Assembly: GCA_016793585.1 (NCBI GenBank)
Contig: JAEUJR010000965.1
Span: 1 to 20,417 of the forward strand
Direction of reading: 5' to 3'
Origin: Archangium sp.
GTDB taxonomy: Bacteria > Myxococcota > Myxococcia > Myxococcales > Myxococcaceae
DNA length: 20,417 nucleotides
Shown: positions 1 through 7,941 of the stretch, one piece after another
Numbering within the stretch: position 1 is the first letter of the stretch
Layout: every line of letters starts with the position of its first letter
Made by a program: the position numbers and the translations under genes
The notes under the pieces: model-generated
The model's input: the letters and a program-made list of their open reading frames with translations, nothing else
Database searches by the model: none
What the model was told of the DNA's origin: nothing

Positions 1-855
1 CTTGGCGAGCTGCTCGGGCTTGCTGCGCTTGGTGGCGAGCGCGTACGCGAAGTTCGGCGCGAAGGTGATGGTGCCGCGCACGCGGTGAATGGTCTCGAAC
101 CACAGCGTCGCGCTGCGCACGAAGGCCATCGTCGGAATGAAGGTGACCTGCACCTTGTGGAACATGGGGGCGATGACGAAGCCGATGAGCCCCATGTCGT
201 GGTACAGCGGCAGCCACGAGACGCCGTGGTCGGTGTCGGAGTTCGACTTCAGCCCGTCGACCATGATGGCGTGCGCGTTCGCGCGAAGGTTGCCGTGGGT
301 GACCGCCACGCCCTTCGGCGTCGACGTCGAGCCCGAGGTGAACTGCAGGAACGCGAGGTCGTCGTCAGTCACCTGCGCGGGGTCTTGCGAGACGCCTTCC
401 GGAGCCGGGCCTTTCAGCTCTTCGGCGGTGATGACGCCCTTGAGCGACTTCACGTGCGTGAGGCCGGCCCAGAGCACCTGTTGCATCTTCGAGAGGGTGA
501 TGAGGTACGTGGGCTCGGCCTTGTTGAGCACCGCGACCATCGTGTCTTTGTACGAGTCGAGCTTGCCGAGCGAGAGCGGCGGGTAGAGCGGCACCGGAAC
601 CAGGCCAGCCCACACCGCGCCGAGGAACGTCGGCACGAAGTCTTCACCGTCGGGCAGCACCATGGCCACGCGGTCGCCCTTCTTCAGGCCGTACTTGCGC
701 AGGTGGGCCGCCCGCTTCATCGCCTCGGAGCGCAGGTCGTCCCACGAGAGGAAGAGCTCCTTCTGATCGCGGTCGAGAAAGGTGTACCCCTTCTCGGTCA
801 TGCCTTTCGACTCGTCGATGGCTGCGATCAGGTTGGGTGCGTTCCACTGCGCCAT
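1..855 (-). CDS. Fatty acyl-AMP ligase / AMP-binding enzyme, N-terminal part (runs off window)
   Basis: An adenylate-forming enzyme that would activate a fatty acid with ATP to an acyl-adenylate, usually for an acyl carrier protein or polyketide/lipid pathway. The 285 codons seen start at ATG 855 with GGAGG five bases upstream (minus strand) and stay open to base 1, so the C-terminal half is missing. The phosphate-binding motif FTSGSTSTPKG lies at about residues 172-182. The motif LPLYHDMGLIG, typical of fatty acyl-AMP ligases rather than acyl-CoA ligases, is near residues 213-225. The insertion that separates ligases making acyl-AMP from those making acyl-CoA should lie beyond the edge, so the choice rests on the YHDMGLIG type and overall similarity. 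The gene is divergent from the TIGR02996 gene, and its promoter region carries an inverted repeat suggesting repressor control. Confidence is high for AMP-binding enzyme and moderate for the ligase subclass. Confidence 0.88.
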   Translation of the reverse strand, partial: MAQWNAPNLIAAIDESKGMTEKGYTFLDRDQKELFLSWDDLRSEAMKRAAHLRKYGLKKGDRVAMVLPDGEDFVPTFLGAVWAGLVPVPLYPPLSLGKLDSYKDTMVAVLNKAEPTYLITLSKMQQVLWAGLTHVKSLKGVITAEELKGPAPEGVSQDPAQVTDDDLAFLQFTSGSTSTPKGVAVTHGNLRANAHAIMVDGLKSNSDTDHGVSWLPLYHDMGLIGFVIAPMFHKVQVTFIPTMAFVRSATLWFETIHRVRGTITFAPNFAYALATKRSKPEQLAK

Positions 856-888
856 GGGGCCTCCGGGGGTGCGTTTCGAAGAACGCGC

Positions 889-917
889 TCAATAGGGAGG
901 ACACTTCAGGGGGTCAA
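889..917 (-). promoter_or_regulatory. Probable sigma-70-type promoter of the acyl-AMP ligase gene
   Basis: On the minus strand, TTGACC (912-917, five of six bases of the -35 consensus) is followed after exactly 17 bases by TATTGA (889-894, a weak -10). Transcription would start near base 882, leaving a leader of under 30 bases before the ATG at 855 and including its GGAGG. The spacing and position fit well. The -10 box matches only its first three bases, so this remains a prediction. Confidence 0.45.
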
Positions 918-947
918 GACAGCGAACCCTCTCGTGACACCCCTGAA
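905..947. promoter_or_regulatory. Long inverted repeat over the -35 box, candidate operator
   Basis: TTCAGGGGGTCA (905-916) is complementary to TGACACCCCTGAA (935-947) over 12 base pairs with one unpaired A at 939. The 18-base centre runs from 917 to 934. The lower arm covers most of the -35 hexamer of the predicted acyl-AMP ligase promoter. That is where a dimeric repressor, for example of the TetR family that often controls fatty-acid genes, would block RNA polymerase. An alternative is an attenuating hairpin in a longer transcript. The symmetry is seen directly; the role is inferred. Confidence 0.45.
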
Positions 948-976
948 ACGCTCCGAGGCCGGTGTCTCGATGCCCC

Positions 977-995
977 ATGACGCACGAATGACGCA
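977..995. repeat. Direct repeat pair ATGACGCA, period 11 bp
   Basis: ATGACGCA occurs at 977-984 and again at 988-995, one helical turn apart. Tandem half-sites with an 11-bp step are the usual layout for OmpR/PhoB-type response regulators. It lies between two divergent genes, so it could be a regulator site, but two short copies may be chance. Confidence 0.3.
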
Positions 996-1039
996 GGTCA
1001 TACGCATGGTTAGCGCACGAGGCACCAAACCGTGAGCAG

Positions 1040-1059
1040 AACGATGCGCAAACGATGCG
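1040..1059. repeat. Direct repeat pair AACGATGCG, period 11 bp
   Basis: AACGATGCG occurs at 1040-1048 and 1051-1059, again with an 11-bp step and a sequence different from the pair at 977-995. Its closeness to the plus-strand gene (about 120 bases upstream of its start) makes it a candidate activator site. No regulator can be named. Confidence 0.3.
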
Positions 1060-1181
1060 GTCCTGAGTGGGCCAAACATTGCTCAATCAACATCAGGTCG
1101 ATTTTGGTCCGCCGGGCGAGAAGCCGAGGGCTCGAACCTGCCGGGAGCCCGGTAGAACGGCGCACGAGACGTGGAGGAATG

Positions 1182-3383
1182 ATGTCGGTCGACATGTGGG
1201 TGGCGTGGTTCGTCGAGACGGGCAATGTGGATGCGCTGCGCGAACCGCTCGAGACGAGCCTCGCCGAAGACGATGCCCTGTCGTTCGTGCTGGTGCCGCT
1301 CGCGCACCCGCCGGGCTTCTGGCTCACGGCTCCCGACCCCGGCCTCGTGCCCAACCTCATCGGGTTCGGCCGAACCCTGGCCGACGCAGGGCTGCGAACG
1401 CACGAGCTGCTCTCGATGGAGGGCGTGTGCTCGCTCACCACCTTCACCCCGGGCGCCAGGGACCGTCGGGTCGACCGCCTCGACGACGACACGGTGCTCG
1501 AGCGGCTGTGGGCCACGCTCGGGGTCGACGGGCTGAGCGCCGAGGAGCTCGCTGACGAGGTCGAGGGCTTGAACGCAGCCAGCCTCACCCACGGCGACTC
1601 GTGGAAGAAGGCGACCGCCCCATTGCGGCCGGCGAAGCCGAAGGCGCCCAGGCATGACGGCGCGCTCGACCTGCCCGCGCTCGTCGAGCTGTGGCGGCAG
1701 ACGCGCGCGCCCGAGGCTTCGGCGCTGGTCGATCGACTCTCGGTGCAGGGCAAGCCGCCGTACCCGAAGTCGGCCTCGTCGGCGGTGAAGGAGCAGCGCT
1801 GGCACGCGATGGCTCGGGCACAGCGCTTCGAAGACCTGCCCGCGCTGCTGGCGCTCCTGCACGACGGGCACTCGACCGAGGTCGCGCAGCGCGTGACGGC
1901 CCTCGACGACTGGCCAGAAGACCCCCGCATCGGGTCGGCCTTTGCGCGGCTCTTCGAGCAACCGGCCCACCTCAACATCTCGACGATGCACCTGTGGAAG
2001 CTGCTCGCCGAGCGCGTGGTGCGGCAGGCCGACCCGAGAACGAAGACGCGGCTCGACGCGGTGGCCGCACAAGGCCTGGCGTGGACGAGCCTGTTCCGCC
2101 CGCACGCGCGCGCGCCGATTCACACGCTGCTCGAGTCGACGCGAAAGCGGCTCGAGGTGGCCATCGCGGCGGCGACGTGGCGGCCTCTGACAGGCAGTGA
2201 ACAAGAGCGCCTCACCAACGCGGCGCCACGGGCCGACGGGGCAGCGGCGCTGGCAGCCATCTACGCAGCGCCCGACGACCTCTCGCGACGGCTCGTCTAC
2301 GCAGACATGTTGAGCGAAGCGGGAGACCCGCGCGGTGAGTTCATCTCGCTGCAGTGCCTGCCTTCGCCGACGGCGGCTCAGAAGCGGCGCGCCTCGGCCC
2401 TGCTGGGCAAACACGGGGGCGGTTGGCTGAAGCCGCTCGACGTCGCAGGCATCGCGCTCGAGTGGGAGCGCGGCTTTCCTTCGGTCTTCGAGGTGCACGT
2501 CACCGCGCGGCGCCAGCTCAGCCCGGTGCTGGGCCACCCGGCGTGGTCGACGATTCACACGGTGGTGCTGGCCTCGTCAGGCATCGGCGCGACGCCGCTC
2601 GAGGCGGTGCTGCACCCGGCGATGAAGCACGTGCTGCGCGTCGAGGGACTGGGCGCCACCGACGTGCGCGCGCTCTCGAAGCTGGGCCGGCCGCTCCAGT
2701 TCCGGTCGCTCGTCATCGAGTCTTCCGACGAGAAGCTGCTCAAGCTGCTCGGGGCCGAGCGCTTCCCCGCGCTGCTCCACGTGCACCTCGAGGGCGCGGC
2801 CGTCACGCGCGCGCAGGTCGACTTCATGACGGCACGGCCCGGGGTTCGGGTGACGGTCAGCGAGCGGCGGTACACGCGCCCGCCGCTGCCGCACCCGAAC
2901 ACGCTGACGCCGTTGAGCGCCGAGGCGCTCGCGAAGCTGGTGGCGCAGGTCGAGAAGGTCGAGCGTGGCGTCGAGCGCGCGGCCCAGCGGGAAAAGACCG
3001 TTCCGTCACGGCGCGAGCTCGACAAGGCCATCGCCTCGAAAGACCACTTCGCCGCGATGGACCTGCTGGACCGTGCGGCGCGGCTCGGCTCCGAGGCCCT
3101 GCAGACGACGGTGGAACACTTGTTCGCCGCGAAGCCTCCGACCGACTTCCTCGCCGGGGCGATGGCGCCCGTGCTGCGCCAGGTGACGCTCGCGGCTGAT
3201 CAGTGGGTCGACCTCGCCGAAGGCGGCGTGTGGAACGACAACAACGCCGTGCGCGACATCGCCATGGAGCACGCGAAGGGCGTCTCGACGAAGCGCCTCG
3301 CCGCGCTCGAGAAGACGGCGAAGAGCAAACGGTACGGGGCTGAGCGACTCCGGGCCCTCGTGACCGCGTTGAAGCGGCGCTGA
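1182..3383 (+). CDS. TIGR02996 (repeat-companion) domain protein, 733 aa
   Basis: Function unknown. Residues about 358-392 match the TIGR02996 repeat-companion domain: APDDLSRRLVYADMLSEAGD followed by PRGEFISLQ. This short domain is common in Myxococcota and Planctomycetes and usually sits beside leucine-rich or similar repeats. Residues after it read as irregular leucine-rich stretches, and the last 130 residues are charged and helical. The first 200 residues match nothing I recognise. No signal peptide or membrane helix is visible, so a cytoplasmic protein is likely. I chose ATG 1182 because GGAGG lies four bases before it. ATG 1179 is too close, and ATG 1032 lacks a ribosome binding site and adds an Arg-rich, non-conserved-looking 50 residues. 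It stands alone, divergent from the acyl-AMP ligase gene and convergent with the MYXO-CTERM gene. Confidence 0.85.
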   Translation: MSVDMWVAWFVETGNVDALREPLETSLAEDDALSFVLVPLAHPPGFWLTAPDPGLVPNLIGFGRTLADAGLRTHELLSMEGVCSLTTFTPGARDRRVDRLDDDTVLERLWATLGVDGLSAEELADEVEGLNAASLTHGDSWKKATAPLRPAKPKAPRHDGALDLPALVELWRQTRAPEASALVDRLSVQGKPPYPKSASSAVKEQRWHAMARAQRFEDLPALLALLHDGHSTEVAQRVTALDDWPEDPRIGSAFARLFEQPAHLNISTMHLWKLLAERVVRQADPRTKTRLDAVAAQGLAWTSLFRPHARAPIHTLLESTRKRLEVAIAAATWRPLTGSEQERLTNAAPRADGAAALAAIYAAPDDLSRRLVYADMLSEAGDPRGEFISLQCLPSPTAAQKRRASALLGKHGGGWLKPLDVAGIALEWERGFPSVFEVHVTARRQLSPVLGHPAWSTIHTVVLASSGIGATPLEAVLHPAMKHVLRVEGLGATDVRALSKLGRPLQFRSLVIESSDEKLLKLLGAERFPALLHVHLEGAAVTRAQVDFMTARPGVRVTVSERRYTRPPLPHPNTLTPLSAEALAKLVAQVEKVERGVERAAQREKTVPSRRELDKAIASKDHFAAMDLLDRAARLGSEALQTTVEHLFAAKPPTDFLAGAMAPVLRQVTLAADQWVDLAEGGVWNDNNAVRDIAMEHAKGVSTKRLAALEKTAKSKRYGAERLRALVTALKRR

Positions 3384-3414
3384 GAACCACCAACTCCGAA
3401 AACGCCTGGGGGAA

Positions 3415-3433
3415 CGGGCGCTCGACGAGCCCG
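3415..3433. terminator. Weak GC hairpin between convergent genes
   Basis: CGGGC (3415-3419) pairs with GCCCG (3429-3433) around a 9-base loop, 32 bases after the stop of the TIGR02996 gene and in the gap between convergent genes. There is no T tract, so it is at best a pause or Rho-assisted stop. The rest of 3384-3537 shows nothing else I can support. Confidence 0.18.
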
Positions 3434-3537
3434 AACGCGAGCCCGCCTTCAGCGCGACCGAGACACGCGGCCGCGCACGCGGAAGAAGAGGAAGCGCCTC
3501 ACCGGCACCTTGGTGAAGCCGGCGCTCCGTGCGCTCG

Positions 3538-5895
3538 TCAGCGAGCGCGTACCCGCAGACGTCGGAAGAACACGAGGGCTGCCAGCAACGCCATCGGCCC
3601 CACCGCCGCACCGCCACAGCCACACACCGGCACGAAGGTGACGGGCGCTGCCCCTGCATCAGCGCCACCATCCGCCCCCGCGTCAGCACCGGCATCCACT
3701 CCACCTGCATCCACTCCACCTGCATCCACTCCACCTGCATCCACTCCGCCAGCGTCAGCGTCGACACCAGCGTCTGGCCCCGCGTCGCGCTGGCTCATGC
3801 CCGCATCATCGACCTGCCCTGCATCGAGGTCGGGCGGGCCAGCGTCAGTCGATGAGCCGCCATCGAGCGTCACGCCGCCGTCGAAGCCAGGGCCCACGGC
3901 GCCGTTCGGTTCGCTGACGATTCTCGCGTTCACCAGCACTCGCCCAGTCGCGACGTCGAACGACTGCCACACGACCGCCACCAGCCCGTTGGGTGATGCG
4001 GCCGCCCAGTGCTCGCTCACGTCAGCAGCCTTGTCGTCGAGCGAGACCGGGAGCGTGCCGCCGTCGACGCCGAGCACGAAGCCGCGAACGGAGTTCGGGC
4101 GCTCCACCCACGACACGAACAGGCTCGAGCCAAGGGGTGTGACGAGCGGGCTCCCGTTGCCGGGCTGGCCCGTCAGCACCGCACCACCGTCGAGCGCCAT
4201 CACCCGAATGCCGCCGTCGAGGTCGTTGAAGCCGACCACCACCTCGTCGGTGATGGGCCGCACGGCGTAGCAGTGCTGACCTTTCCCTCGAAGGTCGGGC
4301 TGGAACTCGAGGGTTCCGAGGCCGGGGCCGTCGGGGAACGCCGAGACGCTGGTGGCGGGGGTCGACTCCGACATCTGGCCGAGAATGAACGCGCCGCCCT
4401 TGAGCGCCGCACACCGGGGCAGCACCGAGCTGATGCTGCCTTTGGAGCTCCAGTTGCTGAAGAGCTGCACGAGGGAGGAGTTCGGTCCCCAGCTGAACGC
4501 CGTCGCGCCCCGGGCGGCGAACGTGATGTTCGGGTTCACCGAGATGATGGTGTTCTGGGCGAGGCTGGAGCCCTCACTCAAGGTGTCGAAGTACTGCAGG
4601 GCCCCCAGGCGTCTGAGCAGCCCGAGCGGCTGGCCCGAGGGGCCGGGAATGAGCCGGGGGTTCGTTCCTGCGTCGACGCCGAACGCCGCCGGAACCGTCG
4701 CACCGCCGTCGGGTGCCAGGTACGAGTACGTCAACGTGCTGCCCGCGGGGCCCAGCGCTTCCCACATGACGAGGAAGGCCTGCTTCACCTCTGACCAGGC
4801 GACGGTCGGGCGCACCTGCGGGCTCGGCAGCGCGTTGAGCGAAAGACCCGTGCCCACCGACGGCAGAAGGCTGAGGTTGATGTCTCGAGCCAAGACACTC
4901 CCGCCGTCTTGTTCGACGAGGAGCGCACGCTGCCAGCCAGGGGCGCTCACCAGCGCGACGGGTGCACCCAGCGACTGGTAGGTGACGGGAGTGCCCGAGT
5001 TCACGTCCGTCACGAGGCGCGCCCGCGCGACGGCGTCGCGGTAGACGACGAGGGTTCCGCTGCCAAACGCGGTCGCCAACAAAGGCGTCATCGGGTTCGT
5101 GCCGCTGAACGACAGCGCGGGCATCGGCTGCAGGGCGTTCGCCGCGCGTTGGTAGAACGAGACGTCACCCGTGGCCCCCTGATGAACGACGGGCGGCACC
5201 TGGGCGCTCAACGAGAGGTGGAAGGGCTGTGTCACTGCAGCGGAGGCTCCCGCCGCGCCCTGCATGCCCACGGCGTGTGAGGTGATGCTGGCGGGCAGCA
5301 GGTACGCCAACAGCATGCCGCCTGGCACTTCACCGAGCGCGACGTCGAGCACGCCGGGCATCGTCGTCAGCGTCGAGCCCGTCGCGTCGTACTGAACCCA
5401 GATGGCGCTGCCCTTCCTCCAGCTCATGCGCCACAGGCCCTCACCGCCAGCCACCAGCGTGGTGCCGTGGTCGAAGGCGCCGGGCGACGCGTGAATCACC
5501 TCGGGCTGCAGCCCGCTGAAGGTGGTGTCGAGGCTGGTGCGCCCCTTGAAGAACCACCCGCCGTCGTTCTCGCTCCAGCCCACCAGCCACGCGGCGCCGT
5601 TGGTGGCGATGACGGCGTCGTCGCGCACCGCGTTCGAGAACGGCGGGCTGCCTTCGAAGCGACCAAGGCCTCCATCGGCCTGCTGCGTGGTGACCCACAC
5701 ATCGGAGAAGGTGGTGCTCTGACCGGGGAAGCGGCGCTGGTCAGCCCACACGACGGCCCAGCCCGCGTCACTGAAGGCCGCGCTCACGCGCCCGAGCGGT
5801 GGCGGAGACCAGGTGCTGGGCGACGGGAATCGAGCAGGCCCGGTGGCGGGCACGAGGGAGACCTGGGCCAGCAGCAACCAGACTACGGGAGGCAC
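3538..5895 (-). CDS. Surface protein with Asp-Ala-Gly tail and MYXO-CTERM-like sorting signal, 785 aa
   Basis: A secreted, probably surface-anchored protein of unknown activity. It starts at GTG 5895 because an in-frame TGA lies six codons upstream and no other start intervenes. No clear Shine-Dalgarno precedes it. Residues 1-20 form a short hydrophobic export signal (MPPVVWLLLAQVSL). The body, to about residue 680, is rich in Gly, Ser, Thr and Val with repeated short strand-like segments, as in beta-propellers, but I recognise no named domain. A long linker of Asp-Ala-Gly and Gly-Val-Asp-Ala-Gly units follows. The end is CGCGG, then a helix MALLAALVFF, then RRLRVRAR: the Cys, transmembrane and Arg-rich pattern of MYXO-CTERM signals, which myxosortase-type membrane proteases are known to process. 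Part of the linker is a 15-bp tandem repeat. It is divergent from the histidine kinase gene. Confidence 0.85.
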   Translation of the reverse strand: MPPVVWLLLAQVSLVPATGPARFPSPSTWSPPPLGRVSAAFSDAGWAVVWADQRRFPGQSTTFSDVWVTTQQADGGLGRFEGSPPFSNAVRDDAVIATNGAAWLVGWSENDGGWFFKGRTSLDTTFSGLQPEVIHASPGAFDHGTTLVAGGEGLWRMSWRKGSAIWVQYDATGSTLTTMPGVLDVALGEVPGGMLLAYLLPASITSHAVGMQGAAGASAAVTQPFHLSLSAQVPPVVHQGATGDVSFYQRAANALQPMPALSFSGTNPMTPLLATAFGSGTLVVYRDAVARARLVTDVNSGTPVTYQSLGAPVALVSAPGWQRALLVEQDGGSVLARDINLSLLPSVGTGLSLNALPSPQVRPTVAWSEVKQAFLVMWEALGPAGSTLTYSYLAPDGGATVPAAFGVDAGTNPRLIPGPSGQPLGLLRRLGALQYFDTLSEGSSLAQNTIISVNPNITFAARGATAFSWGPNSSLVQLFSNWSSKGSISSVLPRCAALKGGAFILGQMSESTPATSVSAFPDGPGLGTLEFQPDLRGKGQHCYAVRPITDEVVVGFNDLDGGIRVMALDGGAVLTGQPGNGSPLVTPLGSSLFVSWVERPNSVRGFVLGVDGGTLPVSLDDKAADVSEHWAAASPNGLVAVVWQSFDVATGRVLVNARIVSEPNGAVGPGFDGGVTLDGGSSTDAGPPDLDAGQVDDAGMSQRDAGPDAGVDADAGGVDAGGVDAGGVDAGGVDAGADAGADGGADAGAAPVTFVPVCGCGGAAVGPMALLAALVFFRRLRVRAR
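3691..3750 (-). repeat. Four 15-bp tandem repeats inside the Asp-Ala-Gly linker
   Basis: The plus-strand unit TGCATCCACTCCACC is repeated four times, at 3691-3705, 3706-3720, 3721-3735 and 3736-3750. The two middle copies are identical and the outer two differ by one base each. On the coding (minus) strand each unit encodes Gly-Gly-Val-Asp-Ala, giving the repeated GGVDA in the linker before the sorting signal. The unit is a multiple of three, so copy-number change by slippage would lengthen or shorten the stalk without a frameshift. Confidence 0.9.
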
Positions 5896-6013
5896 GTGGG
5901 AGAGTGTCGCTCAGCCCCTCCTCGACGGCCAGCCGCACCACGCTGACATGGCGACCCGACGGTTGGCAGGCTGACCTGCTGCCCATCGTCGAAGACAGCG
6001 CTATTCATCGGGC

Positions 6014-7696
6014 ATGGCAGGCTCGGCGGCACTGCTCAGGCACATCGACAGGCTGTTGCCTCGACAGGTCGCGGCCGACGAGCTGTACCAGGCGCGCTTC
6101 GTGGCCATCGTCGGCTTCATCGCGGTGATGACGGGCCTGTGGACGGGCCTCGCCCTGCTGGCCCTGCCGCACCCGACGGCGTGGGTGACGATGCTCTACG
6201 GCTGCTGCGCCACGGCGTGGATGCTGGCCTTCAAGCGCGGTGTCATCTCGGCGCGCGCGACGTTCTGGGGCCTCGAGGTGCTCACCGCGTTGCTCTTCTC
6301 GGGCTCACGGGTGTTCGAGAGCGAGCTCGACTGGCCCCTCGTCACCTGGCTCTCGGTGCTGCCGGTGCTCGCGGTCTTGATGGGCGGCTGGCGCGCGGGC
6401 CTGGGCGGCATGGCCGTGGCGGTGGTGACGGGAGCGTCGTTCATCATCATCGAGTACGGCCGCCTCGACGTCTCGACGCCGGTGCCGGGCCTCGTCTCCA
6501 TCGTGCGCGGCGTGTCACTCATCACCGCCCTCTTCGCCATCGCGCTGGCGTTCGACCTGCTGCGCCTCGACGCGCTGAAACAGGTGCAGGAGGCGGCGCG
6601 GGCGCGCTCCTTGTTCCTCGCGAACATGTCGCACGAGCTGCGCACGCCCATGAACGGCGTCATCGGCATCACCGACCTGCTGCTCTCGTCAGACCTCTCG
6701 GCCGACACACGGCAGCACCTCGAGCTCATCAAACGTTCGGGCTCGCAGATGGTCACCCTGGTGAACGACATTCTCGACCTCACCCGCCTCGAGAGCGGCC
6801 GGTTGACGCTCGAGTTCCTGCCGACCGACCTGCGCGCGGTGGTGCACGACCTCGTCGCGCTGATGAAGCCCGTCGCCGACCAGAAGGGCATCGCGCTGAC
6901 GACCGAGGTGCAGCCGACGGTGCCTCAGTGGGCGCTCACCGACCCGACACGGCTGCGGCAGGTGCTGACGAACCTGGTGAGCAACGGCCTCAAGTTCACC
7001 GAGCATGGCGGCGTCTCGGTCGTGGCGAGCTGGCGCGACGGCACCCTGCGCCTCGACGTGAAGGACACGGGCATCGGCATGCCGCCCGAGGTGCAGCGGC
7101 GGCTGTTTCAACCCTTCGAGCAGGCCGACGCTTCGTACACGCGACGCTTCGGCGGCAGCGGCCTGGGCCTCACCATTTCGCGGCACCTCGTGTCGCTGCT
7201 GAAGGGCACCATCGAGCTCTCGTCGACCCCCGCGGCTGGCTCGACCTTCGTGGTGAAGGTGCCCTTCACGCCCTGCGCGGCGGTGGCGACGGTGACGGCC
7301 GCGCCCGAACGCCCACCCCGTCGCGAGCGCGGGCCGCACGTGCTCGTCGTCGAGGACAACGACATCAACCTGCACGTCGCACTGGCGATGCTGGCGCGCG
7401 CCGGCTGCACCGCCGTGGCCGCACGAGATGGCGTCGAGGCGCTCGCGGCCCTCGAGCACGAGCGGTTCGACCTCGTGCTGATGGACTGCCACATGCCGAA
7501 CAAAGACGGCTTCGCGGCGACCCGTGAGCTGCGGGCCCGCCAGGGTACCGCCGCCCACACCTGGGTCGTCGCCGTCACCGCTTCGGCGCTGAGCGACGAG
7601 CTGCGGCAGTGCCGCGAGGCCGGCATGGACGACGTCGTCACCAAGCCGCTCACCCTCACCGCGCTCCAGCAGGCCCTGGCCCGGGCCATCGTCTGA
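6014..7696 (+). CDS. Membrane-bound hybrid sensor histidine kinase with C-terminal receiver, 560 aa
   Basis: A two-component hybrid kinase in the inner membrane. It would phosphorylate its own His from ATP and pass the phosphate to its attached receiver. Six hydrophobic helices fill residues about 30-182, with no periplasmic domain between them. The phosphoacceptor motif SHELRTP places the active His at residue 207. The ATP-binding domain shows an N box (NLVSNGLKF), DTGIGMP, LFQPFEQAD and GGSGLGLTIS. The receiver runs from about 440 to 555, with VLVVEDN, the acceptor Asp at 491 in LMDCHMPNKDG, a conserved TAS and VTKPL. There is no PAS, GAF or HAMP domain, so any signal must be read by the helices. 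Start ATG 6014 has no strong ribosome binding site. No response regulator or His phosphotransfer gene lies nearby, so it is an orphan kinase whose output partner is elsewhere. Confidence 0.95.
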   Translation: MAGSAALLRHIDRLLPRQVAADELYQARFVAIVGFIAVMTGLWTGLALLALPHPTAWVTMLYGCCATAWMLAFKRGVISARATFWGLEVLTALLFSGSRVFESELDWPLVTWLSVLPVLAVLMGGWRAGLGGMAVAVVTGASFIIIEYGRLDVSTPVPGLVSIVRGVSLITALFAIALAFDLLRLDALKQVQEAARARSLFLANMSHELRTPMNGVIGITDLLLSSDLSADTRQHLELIKRSGSQMVTLVNDILDLTRLESGRLTLEFLPTDLRAVVHDLVALMKPVADQKGIALTTEVQPTVPQWALTDPTRLRQVLTNLVSNGLKFTEHGGVSVVASWRDGTLRLDVKDTGIGMPPEVQRRLFQPFEQADASYTRRFGGSGLGLTISRHLVSLLKGTIELSSTPAAGSTFVVKVPFTPCAAVATVTAAPERPPRRERGPHVLVVEDNDINLHVALAMLARAGCTAVAARDGVEALAALEHERFDLVLMDCHMPNKDGFAATRELRARQGTAAHTWVVAVTASALSDELRQCREAGMDDVVTKPLTLTALQQALARAIV

Positions 7697-7727
7697 CCGC
7701 GGCTCCGAAGGCTGGCGCAGAGAGCGC

Positions 7728-7928
7728 ATGCCTCAGGTGCCCGATGTCGCCTCCTTCACGCTCGCGCGCGATTGGGTGCTCTGCCCGACACGAGGCCTCC
7801 GTGGCCCGCGCTCGAAGGGCGTCACGCTCGACGACGAGAACCGCGGCCGGTACCTCATCGGCAGCGAGATTGGCGTCTTCTTCCTCGTGACGCTGCGCGC
7901 CGGTGAGGTCGCCGCGCTGCCGGCCTGA
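7728..7928 (+). CDS. Small hypothetical protein, 66 aa
   Basis: I do not recognise it. It starts at ATG 7728, 31 bases after the kinase stop, with a GAGAG stretch just upstream as a possible ribosome binding site. Nearly all codons end in G or C, as in the flanking real genes. The second half reads as an amphipathic, strand-forming segment (TLDDENRGRYLIGSEIG followed by VFFLVTLRAG). It has no signal peptide and is too short for a clear membrane helix. It could be co-transcribed with the kinase. It ends 13 bases before the convergent cytochrome gene. A chance ORF in GC-rich DNA cannot be excluded. Confidence 0.45.
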   Translation: MPQVPDVASFTLARDWVLCPTRGLRGPRSKGVTLDDENRGRYLIGSEIGVFFLVTLRAGEVAALPA

Positions 7929-7941
7929 CGGAGACTGTCGC

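Larger units (their letters stand above)
856..1181. other. Divergent intergenic region of 326 bases
   Basis: This is the only stretch over 300 bases without a gene. It is visibly less GC-rich than its flanks. The left half holds the predicted ligase promoter and inverted repeat (889-947). The centre holds two pairs of 11-bp-period direct repeats (977-995 and 1040-1059). The right end holds the ribosome binding site GGAGG (1173-1177) of the plus-strand gene. I see no convincing -10/-35 pair for that gene and no conserved small ORF. An in-frame ATG at 1032 would extend the plus-strand protein, but without a ribosome binding site and with unlikely residue composition. Confidence 0.6.

Noticed and set aside
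1032..1181. N-terminal extension of the TIGR02996 protein from ATG 1032
   Set aside because: No ribosome binding site, an Arg-rich unlikely N-terminus, and a good GGAGG in front of ATG 1182.
1083..2558. Long minus-strand open frame (491 codons) opposite the TIGR02996 gene
   Set aside because: Composition is Arg/His-rich without domains or signals. It is a mirror of the G/C third-position bias of the real gene.
3691..3750. Short regular repeats as a possible CRISPR array
   Set aside because: The 15-bp units abut with no spacers and encode an in-frame protein linker.
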